A DNA stretch of 64,000 bases, from positions 361,970-425,969 of the forward strand of contig JAODTK010000765.1 of assembly GCA_026419785.1 (NCBI GenBank). Reading direction: 5' to 3'. Positions 12,041 through 22,360 of the stretch are shown piece after piece (the first letter of the stretch is position 1; the number at the start of each line of letters is the position of its first letter). The position numbers and the translations under genes are program-made. Source of the DNA: Sclerodactyla briareus (Eukaryota; Echinodermata; Holothuroidea; Dendrochirotida; Sclerodactylidae). The notes below the pieces were generated by a model. It worked only from the letters and a program-made list of their open reading frames with translations. It made no database searches and was not told where the DNA came from.

Positions 12041-12868
12041 TGTTTCACTTCAGAATTGCTCACAGGTGCATTATGACTTAAGGAACTTATGTAATGCGTT
12101 TGATTCTTAGTTCCTATGAACCTATCCTCGATGTGGTCAACGATTGTTATTTCAGCACCTCAGGCTCATACACTCTGAGTTTATAAAAAAAAATGAAAAT
12201 AAATAATAAACAAGTCTTCTGAAAAGCCTGGGACAATTCCTTGGGCTCAAATACACTGCTGGGCCTCTTATAGATGGCGTTGTATCAGAATTTCGAGCGT
12301 TCTATGGTTGGATCAGGTCACACCGTATTGCATTATCACCAGTATTATAGACATGAATATTAGGGAGTATGTTGGTTTACATATTCAAGGCAGGCGGCCA
12401 AAACCTCCAGCCGTGGTTGGCCGAAACGTCCATGGATACAGGTTAGCTGAATAGGGACTTGACTGAATGGTTGTTGATGGCCCTTAAACTTTGTAGGAAA
12501 GCGTCGGTTGAACTCTTGGAATCAACTCAAAGAAAGTTTGGGCCATATGCCCTTGGCCTGAGGCCTATTTAATAGTCCTCAACAGAGGAATGAATACTCC
12601 CAATGTAAACAACAATGTCTGTTATGTGGACGTGTGTGTAACCCACTGAACAACACAGTCAGTCATTGAGGATTATTAAACTGTACGACTCCTGTAGTTT
12701 ACCTTTCCGTTTCTCATTTAGCCCAACTTTAGCATCAAGGCCAGGCTTAACTTAGGGCTACGAAAAAAATGAAACATATGATCATCCCTCCAGCTATTTT
12801 GAAAATTAGACATTCTGTATGATTTTGTAAACGTTCACGTATTCAGAAAGATGTTTCAACAGGTACAA
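12041..12868. other. Unannotated stretch
   Basis: About 830 bp without a supported feature. It is AT-rich, with a short A run near 12,185, no open frame of note and no match to other parts of the window. Confidence 0.4.
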
Positions 12869-12869
12869 A

Positions 12870-14105
12870 GTGCTCAGCCCCCAGTGACCCGCCTGGTTGC
12901 AAGACTCGATGTTTTCGAGTAGTTCATATTGCACACCAATTACAGTGCACTTCATGTCTTGCTCCCAGCTTTTGTATTAGCATTTAAAGGAACAGCTTAA
13001 TAACCAGTAACAATTTCAAATTCATAGGAATGGTTGACCATGTCTAACGAGGGAGTATAGGTTTTGTGGAAATAGACGGAAATTGTCTGACTATGCAATA
13101 AGACACCAATTATTTGTCCACTGTCATTACCCATTTCAATTTCAAATATCATCTGAGGGGACCATGGGGACACACTTACACATTTTCATGGGGGATCTGA
13201 CCAACTGAACATTTGCATGAATGGAAGCCCCCCCCCCAAAAAATTATACACACATGAATAACCCCCAGTGACGCAAGTCAATGTAAAATCAAAATAGGAA
13301 CTAAAAGGTAGACCATAAGCACAAGAGTTCATAAAAATCTACAAAACTTTGAAATTGGAATGAACTATGCAAAATAGACCACTGAATAACTTCAGTCTCA
13401 TTTTAAGAATGTTGGAAGGTAAAGATAAGTCATACCTACAAAAGCTTCATGGGAAAATCGGGCAAAACTTTAGCATTACGCATGAATTAGCAAATTAGAC
13501 AGGATGCTGACGAATGAACTCCAGTGACCTGATGAAAATCCATGATGAAAAATTTGGAACTGGAAGGTAACACCCCATACCCACCAGTTTCATGAAACTC
13601 CAACCAACTTCATGATTTTGCAAGAAAATTACGCAAAACGCCACATTGAATGACTCCATGCACCCTGAAATTCCTCTGTTTAAGATTTCGGGACTGGATT
13701 TTCGACCATATGCAGCTGTCAAGTTTCAGGAAATACACAAACCTTGATATTTCACAAAATTATGCAAATAGACAACTTAATTAACACATTTTACGCTGAA
13801 ATCTTAATCAGTCATTCGACCTATATCCTTCACATATGTGCCAAACCAATAGTCACCAAAGCAGTTACGCTTCATCTGTATTTTGCTAACGATCTAAACA
13901 AGATCTTATTAAAATAGGCAATCACCCTCCTTTATTAGCAAGTTTTGCGACCAAGAACAGTCAGATCGGTTCACCCAACCCTGATATACTGCAAAATTTC
14001 GTAAAAATTGGTCTAAACGTTTCAGAGAAATCCTGATTTAGAGAAAGTTTGTCAGTTCAGGCTGAAACAAAAATGGCATGATTTTGCATTTTATGTAAGG
14101 TATAC
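12870..14105. repeat. R element copy
   Basis: It starts with 'gacccgcctggttgc' (12,887-12,901). The interior consists of degenerate units of about 120-130 bp with 'actatgcaaaatagaccactgaata', 'ctccagtgacc' and 'caccagtttcatgaaa'. The end region (about 13,760-13,930, 'acttaattaacacattttacgctgaaatc') aligns with 5110-5290 of the 4.1 kb copy ('acttaattagcatattgggcgaaatc'). It has no coding capacity and no clear inverted right end. Confidence 0.6.
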
Positions 14106-14234
14106 CATGTGTACTTGGATTGTAGATTAGTGTTACCACAGGGTTCAGGGATTGGGCAAGGAGTAGAGTCAGATTCAAATTGCAGAGGTCATCACAATAT
14201 TGTTGTTACAAACATCTAAACCAACCGTAACCCC

Positions 14235-14890
14235 ACTCATAATCCCTGACCCCACCAACTAATACAATTCAACAGCCCTCCCTCTTGGCCAAGTTTGTCT
14301 CCTGACTCCCGATGAGTGCATTGACAAACTTACTGCACACAGTTTACACTGTAAACAGTGGTATCATGCCCACAGGGATAATGCTTCACCATGCCATACC
14401 ATTCAAGCTTCCATCCCATAGCTACGTGACTGTCGCCGAAAGGGCACATCCTTCAACGGCACATTTTTTTATGTACCATAGTGATGAAGTTCTTTCCAGG
14501 CAAGATTGTATGTCTGTGATGAATAAGACAACAAAATTGGTAATTTCCAATGGCCTCTAGTAATTCCCACAAAGTGGCCAGCAGTAGGCCTAAGCTAATT
14601 AGGCCTAACTTGCTATTATTTTGTAAGGGACCACACTTAGCCTAGATCAGAAAAGTGAATATCTAAGACACCTTGCAAAGTACATGATGAATTTTTTGTG
14701 AAGAAATGTGTTTGTATCAACCCATCTACATGCCTGTTTCACTATATGATGATTTTCAAAAGGTTTTCAGATTGCAGATTTTAACATTATTTTACAGTGA
14801 ATTTGCTCCCAATTCACATGGTTAACACATGAGAAGTGGAATGCACCAGTTCTTGCAGGATCATGACTCTGGTCATGTAAAAAAACAACA
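14235..14890. repeat. B block copy 1
   Basis: It aligns by eye with 17,250-17,840. Shared landmarks, in the same order, are 'catgccataccattc', 'ccatcccatagctacgtgac', 'ggccagcagtaggcctaagct', 'cttagcctagatcagaaaa' and 'gcagattttaacattatttt'. An 82-codon plus-strand frame (14,312-14,560) falls inside but is not preserved in copy 2, so it is not a gene. Confidence 0.7.
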
Positions 14891-15595
14891 AAAAAAAAAT
14901 AGGTTTTATATCATGCCTTTGCAGTGTAACGATTTCTGACCAACCAATATATGAGTATGCAAAGAATGTGCAAAAATATCGAACCGTTCCGATACTCACC
15001 CTCTCCAAAACATGCGGCTCCGACTCGTATGTGTTGACCGACTAGTACTTATCGATGAGGACTAGTATATGCTGACATAGCTAATAGGCCTAGGTGCTAC
15101 ATTATGCGTATGGCGGTCAACGCTACGGAGACTGTGCTTCAAGCCTTCACTGCGAAGTATGCTCCAAAAAACCTTGATTTCATGTGTCTATCGATCGCGA
15201 TCGTAGACAAAGTTTTCATCTTTAAAATATATCCTTCAGGGACTAAAGTAGCTTCTCACTGCTTACTATGGGAAACGCATATTACTAATGGAATAGCACC
15301 TTCCAAGCCCTTACGGTGCCTATGCAAAGCGCTCGGTCCGTCCATGAATTGGCATTTCCGTTGAGGTTATGTCGACAATGATATATACAGTAACAACTAG
15401 ATCGCGAGGTCATAACTCTGGTGCATTATGGGAGAAATGAAGGGGGGAGGATCATGGGAAATATGTAATTTTCCATGAAATGAAACTTAAACTACCTCAG
15501 ATAAACAGAAACATGTAAATTTTGGGAACATGCCAAGGAGAGTCACTTTTCGAGAAAGAAAAAATTAAATGTAATTTGGGAACAGTCCAATCCTC
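14891..15595. other. Unannotated stretch
   Basis: No supported feature. The 86-codon plus-strand frame at 15,104-15,364 has no domain. It ends just after 'catgaattggcatttccgttga' and has no flanking splice signals that I trust. Confidence 0.4.
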
Positions 15596-15599
15596 TTCA

Positions 15600-16282
15600 T
15601 AGGAGAAAATGCATTTGTAGATTTAACAAAATAGTCCCTCATTCCTTCTTATGACCTTTGAATTTGACCTTCACAAGGGGTCAAGTGTGTCCCAGGGGTC
15701 AATGAACATTGTTCCCAAGTTGCGGTCCAAATCCATCAAAGTATGACTGTTTGAGGGGCTATAATACTTTCTTTTCACCAGATGTTACTGGTTTTTAACT
15801 CAAGCATTATATGACGGTCCATCAAAAACTGTGAACAATCTGAAAAGAACAATACCCAAGAACATTATGACTGAGTTCACGACAATCTAATGCTTTTGTA
15901 GGAGAAGATTAAATTTTATATTCTTGAACAAAATTGCCAATAGGGATGCTTTATGACCTTTGACCTTCACAAGGTCAGAAATGTCTTAGAGGTGTCAATG
16001 ATCATTATGTCCAAGGTTGGTCAACATCAATCAAAGATTGATTCAATTGGCAGCCAAAAAAGACAATAGTGGGAATTCAATTTGTCGAACACAAGGATGG
16101 ATGGATGGATGGATGGATGGATGGATAGATAGATAGAATAGATAGATAGATTAGGTAGATAGTAGGAGATAGATAGATAATCGTAGATAGAATAATAGAT
16201 AGATAGATGATAATAGATAGAGAGATAGATAGATAGATGCCTGGGCATCGCAATAGCTCAACAGCATAGCTGGTTCGAGCAG
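15600..16282. mobile_element. E element fragment with terminal hairpin
   Basis: It carries 'tgacctttgaccttcacaag', 'ggtcaatgaacattgt' and 'cttttcaccagatgttactgg', all shared with 42,250-42,500 in the 42.1 kb E element. Its right end has the same GGAT/GATA simple run and the same hairpin (arm AGCTCAACAGC 16,255-16,265, loop ATA, arm GCTGGTTCGAGC 16,269-16,280). The left end is not defined. Confidence 0.6.
16096..16240. repeat. GGAT/GATA microsatellite
   Basis: A perfect GGAT run passes into interrupted GATA repeats directly before the E-element hairpin. On the minus strand it creates a spurious isoleucine/serine/tyrosine-rich frame. Confidence 0.95.
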
Positions 16283-16289
16283 AAAATGG

Positions 16290-17240
16290 TGAGACTAAAT
16301 GTGTCTACTGTTTGGGAGAAATCCTGCTTTGGAATGAGAATGGGACACATACACACTGCAAGTGATGCTAATGTCTCCCTGACCTTATTTCAGCAGACGA
16401 AAGATGAATATGAAGACGTTACAGTACATGCCAAAGCAAAAGCATTGAGTCATCACATGATCAAACACACACACAGGATGATATCCTGCTACGACAAGTG
16501 ATCTGAAAAAAATGTCTTTTTAAACAAGTGAGACCACAGACTGACAGATATATACATATGATGTGCTTCTTTTTCACACATCATTTTTCAGTTAGTAGAG
16601 TTGTCAGCATGTTTCGTTAAATGGTACCAGCTGTCAAAATAAGCTGACAGGTTTTGTCTTTTTTTTTCGTCCAATGGATATTCCAGATAGCAACTGACAG
16701 AATACATCCAGAATGAACCTCCCCATCCTTTTTCATCAGTCGTGCAATTTTTCCCAAGGTTCCTTGCAATTGGGATTCCCCCTTACAGATGAACAATCGC
16801 AATTGTTTCTTAAAGCCATCCCATTATGCAGCGATGAAAAAGACATTCCTCTTTGAAAGCATAAGAGCTCTATGCTGAATATAACCTATATCCATTCCAA
16901 GTAAATATGCGTTCCTGTTTGTAGAGGGGCAGCCACTCGAATTCCTTCATCGCTCAACTTGCGTTTGAGGTAACTCCATTTCAGTTGTAGCTTCTCGCAT
17001 TTTCTAATAAACTACAAGAAATCTACAAAGAACCTGAAAAAACACTTGCATCCTAGTTTTTCAAAATGTACGAGGGCAACATAATCTTATACATGAACAG
17101 AACAAAGGTGCCAAAACTAAATTAGATGGTTGGTATTAGGAAGAATCCAGGGGGGGGGGTTTCACAGAAAATAATAGATCAGCGAATCGTTGGTTCATGC
17201 ATACCACAGACATTGCCAGTTTTTTTGTTAACAACAGGAA
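16290..17240. other. Unannotated stretch
   Basis: No supported feature. Two short frames (16,286-16,501 plus, 16,617-16,802 minus) lack motifs. A G run lies at 17,151-17,159. Confidence 0.4.
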
Positions 17241-17244
17241 GGAT

Positions 17245-17850
17245 GTTGTAAGGGTTACAGCCCTCCTCATTGGCCTAAGTTGGTCGACCTGTCTCCCCCT
17301 CTCCAATAGACTGCATTGCAAACTTTGCTACACAAACCACGGGTGCCGTGGGTACATGGGGAAATTCGCCACCCCAGGCCATACCATTCCTGCTTCCATC
17401 CTATAGCTACACGACTGGCGCCGAAAGAAGGGCAAATCCTTCCATGGCAACATTTTTCTGGCCCAAGTGGATGTTCTTTCTAAGCAAAATTGTATTTTGT
17501 GCTGATAAATAAGAAAACAAAAAATACTATTTCCAATGGCTTTATAATTCCCACAAGGACGGCCAGCCAGCAGTTAGGCCTAAGCTCCTGAAATTGCTAG
17601 ATTTTGTTACAAGGACCACAATTAGCCTAGATCAGAAAGTGACTTTCTGAAGGCACATTGCCAGAGGATAACAGTTCATCGTTGTGAAATGTTGTTTGTA
17701 TCAACTCATCTACGTACATTGCCTGTTTATTATTTGAGATTTTTAAAGTGTTTCAGATTGCAGATTTTAACATTATTTTACAGTAATTTGGTCACATTCA
17801 CATGGTTAACTAGAATGTACCAACCAGTTCTGGCAAAAATCACGTCAATC
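17245..17850. repeat. B block copy 2
   Basis: A diverged second copy of 14,235-14,890, in the same orientation, separated from it by about 2.4 kb. Identity is interrupted by many one-base differences. An R element starts about 50 bp after it, whereas an R element ends about 130 bp before copy 1, so the order is R-B ... B-R. Confidence 0.7.
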
Positions 17851-17894
17851 GGAAAAGTGAACGATTGTTGCAGGCTTCTTCGTAACAAAGGCCC

Positions 17895-19005
17895 ATCGCA
17901 AAACAAGACTCGCCTGGTTGCCTGACGATCGGTGGGTTTTCTATTATTCACTACAACTACCACTATACAAACAACTATTTCATGCAGACCATCGTCACAT
18001 CAAAACGAACATCACAATTTTCACAATAAACACAAAATTTCTAAAGATTCCTAAATACCTGACCAATAAGTTCGACTTTATTACAAAAGTCCTCAATTTC
18101 TTTTGTCTTCTTCATGCCCCCACTCTTCTCTCCTAAAACCCAAAAATTTGAATGAAGTATAGCTTCAGTCACTTCACTTCTTTGACCCAAAATTCCAATT
18201 TGAAATGTTCTAAAATCACTTAGCAGCCCGGCTTCTTTGCCATTTAAAATCCTTTCCTTCATTTTCTTGCCATTTTTTTCCAAGCAGCCACGACACCCCC
18301 TCCCCTCCCCCCCCCCCTGGCAGGCAGCCAACAATCCTCCCCCCGCCTCCCCCACAACCCACAAACCATCCCCACACAACAGTCAAGGATCCCAAAATAT
18401 ATTTTTAGAATCTCCCACATTTGTCCCCAGCAAGAAGAAGAAAGAAAACTGTAAGTATTTTTGAGTCTAATCAACCTATTCAAATTGGTTGGGTAAGAGG
18501 GGTTGCTTTGGGGCAGCTTATAACAGCACAATTGTCACGGGAGCTATTGTTTAACCCGTGTCCGCAGTGCTATTATTTCTACAGAAGCCGTTTAGATGGC
18601 ATTCAATCGATTCCTGAACATCCAACACATCAGTCCAAAAATGTTAATGGACCATACCAACGGAGTTTGGCGAAATTCCTTCCAAGTTGGAATTGGAATA
18701 TTTTGTAAATAGGCACATACAAACAATGAACTCTACTTCTACTGACTTCCCATCTTAGCCTTCAAAATTAATCAGGATCAAAGGTGTAACATCTCCACCA
18801 AGTTTTTGTGGAAAATCCAACGAACTTTAAAAAAAATGCCTAAAATATGCAATTAACACAATTAAATGACCTCCAGTGACCCCGCGATTTCACTTTTTGC
18901 AGAATTTCTCGGGAACGGTATGGTAGACCGGACAGTCCACCACGCCAGTTTCGTGAGGGAATCGGCGACAACGTTGGGAACCCTGTTACTATGCTACCCA
19001 ATACA
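17895..19005. repeat. R element copy, right-truncated
   Basis: It starts at 'gactcgcctggttgcctgacgatcgg' (from 17,907) and follows the 4.1 kb copy for about 1 kb. Shared landmarks include 'ctgaccaat', 'ttgaaatgttctaaat', the C-rich block with 'ggcaggcagccaaca', and 'gtttggcgaaattc...ccaagttggaattgga'. It stops before the right inverted end, close to the M element at 19.1 kb. Confidence 0.7.
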
Positions 19006-19106
19006 AAACTCTCCCCCTCACCAGGCCGCTGATACTGCGATAGTAGAGAAGGATAGGTGAAGATTTAGTATTCCATCACAAATTCCGTGGGGGAGGAGGG
19101 GGCCGT

Positions 19107-19865
19107 AATTATATCCCCGCGACCGGAAGTGTCTGGTGATAACTATGGTTTTGGGTGTGTAGCCCCGCCGCCGTCCCGGCTCTGCCACCACCGCCGGAAA
19201 CTTTACGCGTACTACGCAATACCTCTTTAACGCTTTATCCATTGGTCTGAACTTGGGACACAATGTCCGCCCCTAGTGAAATCTTGGATAGGTTCAAAAG
19301 TGGACATCACTGCAATGCTGGGGGTCGGCTATTTGCATATTTACACGCAATTTTCAAGATCCCCCCCCCCCGGAGTTGTCAAACTTGGTGGGTAGGACTA
19401 TAGTTGATCCCGTTAAATGTGTAAGGTCATTTCAAGTTCATTGAAGGTCAAATTTGTGACATTTATGCGATTTTCCAAATTTTTGTCAGATTTGGATAAA
19501 ACCTGGTGGTAGGAATATGTTGATCCGAAAAACTTGGAACGGTCATTTTTCACGGCCATCGAGGTCCAATTTGCAAAATTTATTCGATTTTCAAACTTTG
19601 TCAGATTTGAACGAACTTGGTGGATGGGGGCTACATTTGTTCCCCACAAGTTAGAAGTCACTTCCAAAGCCATCTGGGTCAAATTTGCATAATTCATGTG
19701 CCTATTAACTTCCGCTGATCACAAACAACTTGGTGGATGAATTAAGTTTATATTGGTTTCTGAACAAAATGAAGGTCTTTATTGGGTGTTGATACTTCTT
19801 CCCATGATTGCTCAAAAAAGCGGGGATATACACGTGGCGGTTACCCGCCTACACATGTCTAGTTT
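19107..19865 (-). mobile_element. M element copy 1, non-coding
   Basis: It is bounded by ATTATATCCCCGC (from 19,108) and GCGGGGATATA (19,820-19,830), an inverted pair of about 11 bp. The outer box 'cgtggcggttacccgcctacacatgtctagtt' lies outside the right repeat. The interior has a CCG-rich stretch ('cgccgccgtcccggctctgcc') near the left end and 'aggtca...caaatttg' repeats. The same plan is found at 34.5, 41.1 and 54.2 kb. There is no coding capacity. I infer a MITE-like element; the superfamily is unknown. Confidence 0.65.
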
Positions 19866-19869
19866 TTAA

Positions 19870-20730
19870 ATTCCCTCTAGTTACTGCGTAGCCTAATTAC
19901 TATCATTCTAACTGTGAACATGATGTGTTTCGATTTTCCAGATGGGGTTGGACCCTTATGACATTTGGTACCCAGTTTCGCGTAAGTTTATTGACATTGA
20001 CTGCACAGTGCCCTGAATGAGGAATTATTCTCAATACACTTATTTAGTGTACAATTGGATGCTTGTATTGGCTAATTTGTCATGGAGTAGTTATGCCCTT
20101 GTCATCAAAAGTATTTTTAAGACTTTAATAGCGATTCAGGCCTACACCGTTCAGTACTAGGGCCTAGCGCCAGTGGTGGCATTGTTTTTCCAGGGGTAGT
20201 TGCAAGCTGTTGATTAGTTGAATCATGACCACCTACACTCCCAAATGCAGTTTCCATGTCCAGAAAGCTCAATAGATGTGAACTGTACCGGTATTTGTGA
20301 CAAGGTTCAACAAGTAAATCCTGGCCTAGACACTGATTCTCATTTTTGTTGCCTTTGGGTTTAAATCCATTTTGGCAAGAACGTCACCTTGCATACACCT
20401 GTATGCCTAACGTTACAGTAGACCTACATGTATATTAAATTGGTCATCGATCAATAGGACAAAGAAAAAGCTAATGGTAATGCATTCGAAGGGATTATTA
20501 TTGGTATGGATTGCGGAATTTAGGATTGGCCATGATGGAGACCATGTGTCTCCACCTGGCCACATCGGAAACGCGGTGTCCCTGGGGTGGTGGTGGGGGG
20601 TTACGACCTAAGAAGCTCATTGGACTGTAAGAAGAGATGATCAATTATTCCTGGCCTTAGGAGCCCTCGTAACTCTGATGCTTCCCACAACGGATGCGGA
20701 GAAAGAATGCGCCCAGGCCAAGTGAAGAGG
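19870..20730. other. Unannotated stretch
   Basis: No supported feature. On the minus strand, 20,500-20,600 reads as a short tryptophan/arginine-rich run that could be a LINE tail remnant, but it is too short to call. Confidence 0.35.
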
Positions 20731-20731
20731 T

Positions 20732-20763
<32 letters not shown>

Positions 20764-20785
20764 GGGGGGGAAGGGGGAGGGACCC
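20731..20785. repeat. Long poly-G tract
   Basis: About 31 consecutive G (20,732-20,762) followed by further G-runs broken by T and A. The exact length is probably not reliable. The minus-strand frame across it (20,657-21,097) is open only because of the proline run and should not be annotated. Confidence 0.9.
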
Positions 20786-21430
20786 ATCCTTGGCAGTCCC
20801 GCGTGGTGCAAGTGTTACGGTGTATTCGATACCAATATCAGTACTGTTTTGAATGACTAGAGTCAATCTGTATCCCTGGCGGGTCTTCTTTCTCACTCTT
20901 ATTTCGGACATTTTATTTTGAATGCGATGGGTGTTATATGGGTGGGGGCGTGCATGCTCACATGGCGCCACTCCTGATTCCGACTCGTGGTTAGACCTAT
21001 TCCTTGTCGATTGTGAATGCTCGGGAAGAAAATTGTTGACTTGTTTTTTGCCGATCGTAGGAAAAGCACTGTATCCATGAGCAGAGCTGTCTTTCATGTC
21101 GATAATAGAGCCTGTGGGGTGTGAACAGGGCCTACCATACAGTCAGACTTTCGATTTGGTGTGCCCTATATACGCTATACCCATCGGTTCCTCGTTTATT
21201 GGTCTCGATCCTCAAAGTTGTGTTCGCTGGTCTCGGTTGTTTGATCTAAAAAAAACCCTCGGTTTCGGATGTGCTGGTCTCGACTACCACACTGAGCCCC
21301 GTTGCGTCCAGCGTAGCACTGTCCGCCTGGAGTACATTATCAGGTGAAGATATGCACGCTTGATTCACCCGTCATACAATTGAATGAACCAATTGTGGAG
21401 GAACTTAGGTGGAGGAACAATCATGGTCTT
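20786..21430. other. Unannotated stretch with one unrecognised frame
   Basis: An 83-codon plus-strand frame at 21,096-21,347 has mixed composition (several Cys and Tyr) and reads more like protein than its neighbours, but it matches no domain I know. No flanking exon or promoter is visible. Confidence 0.3.
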
Positions 21431-21477
21431 TTTGGATTCCCTTGCCAGCGGCAAGGCATCATTTTAATAAGTTTTGC

Positions 21478-21530
21478 GTATGTGTGTGGGTGTGTGTGTG
21501 TGTGCGTCTGTGTGGTTGTGTGTGTGACAC
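21478..21530. repeat. TG microsatellite
   Basis: An interrupted TG run near the start of D copy 1. Copy 2 has a shorter one at about 25,697-25,728. Confidence 0.9.
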
Positions 21531-21817
21531 CCTGTCAGACGATATCTAACCTAAACGAACACAAACAGGTACCAACTTCAAATTAGGTATGTGGGTTTGA
21601 CATATGGGGAGGAAGAGCCCCTATTGTTTTTGGGTGCCAGTTTCAATTTCATTCCGTCACGAGAGCAAAGTTCAAAAGCTTGTCAGTCACGAAATCTAAC
21701 GAATGCAAGTAACTATCAGTTGAATTGGTATGTGGGTATCATGTGTAGACGTGAGGATGAAGCCTATTTTTTTTTGGTGGTCAGGTCAAGGTCTTCGAGG
21801 TCACCATCCAGGGCAAC

Positions 21818-22360
21818 GTCATATATTCATCTCGGCAACGAAACATTTTGGAGGACTATCGTAATTGGAAGTTTTGTTCGTCTGGGTGAATTACATCTGG
21901 TGACCGACCTTGTCCTCATTTGACCTTTTGACCTCATTTGACCTTTTGACCTCATTTGACCTCTTGACCTGGTGATTTTGCCTGCTTTTTTGTGTTGGCC
22001 GGAAGCGTCTTGTTAAGACAAACAAAAAAGTCAATAACACTACCATACTATTATACTCTTATCACAAGCTATCTCCAAGAATGTGGAAGGTCAAGACAGC
22101 TAAAGTGTCATATATCTCGGCAACGAAACATTTTGGAGGACTGTCGTAATTGAATGTTTCGTTCGTCTGAGTGAATTACATCTGGTGACCGACCTTGTCC
22201 TCATTTGACCTTTTGACCTCATTTGACCTTTTTAACCTGGTGATTTTGCTGCTTTTTTGTGTTGGCCGGAAGCGTCTAGTTGAGACAAACAAAAAAGTCA
22301 ATAACACTACCATACTATTATACTCTTATCACAAGCTATCTCAATGAATGTGCAAGACAG
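21818..22360. repeat. Internal tandem duplication, unit about 0.29 kb
   Basis: The stretch from 'tcatatattcatctcggcaacg' to 'atcacaagctatctcc' (about 21,818-22,078) recurs at about 22,108-22,350 with few differences. D copy 2 holds only one such unit (about 26,007-26,243), so the duplication arose inside copy 1 or was lost from copy 2. Confidence 0.8.
21921..21970 (-). promoter_or_regulatory. AGGTCA half-site array (DR2/DR4)
   Basis: TGACCT (AGGTCA on the minus strand) occurs at 21,921, 21,929, 21,939, 21,947, 21,957 and 21,965, with spacers of 2, 4, 2, 4 and 2 bp. AGGTCA is the canonical nuclear-receptor half-site, and DR2 and DR4 are known receptor spacings. Function here is inference; the array may simply be a repeat with an 18-bp period. 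Shorter versions are at 22,206-22,237 and about 26,093-26,135. Confidence 0.45.

Noticed and set aside
16027..16248. Minus-strand frame rich in Ile, Ser and Tyr
   Set aside because: It is a translation of the GATA/GGAT microsatellite. The same applies to 43,804-44,007 and 57,873-58,160.
18237..18531. Proline-rich (plus) and glycine-rich (minus) frames
   Set aside because: They derive from the C-rich block of the R element, whose 4.5 kb copy has different frames.
20657..21097. 146-codon minus-strand open frame
   Set aside because: It is held open by a long proline run translated from the poly-G tract, and the rest has no domain.
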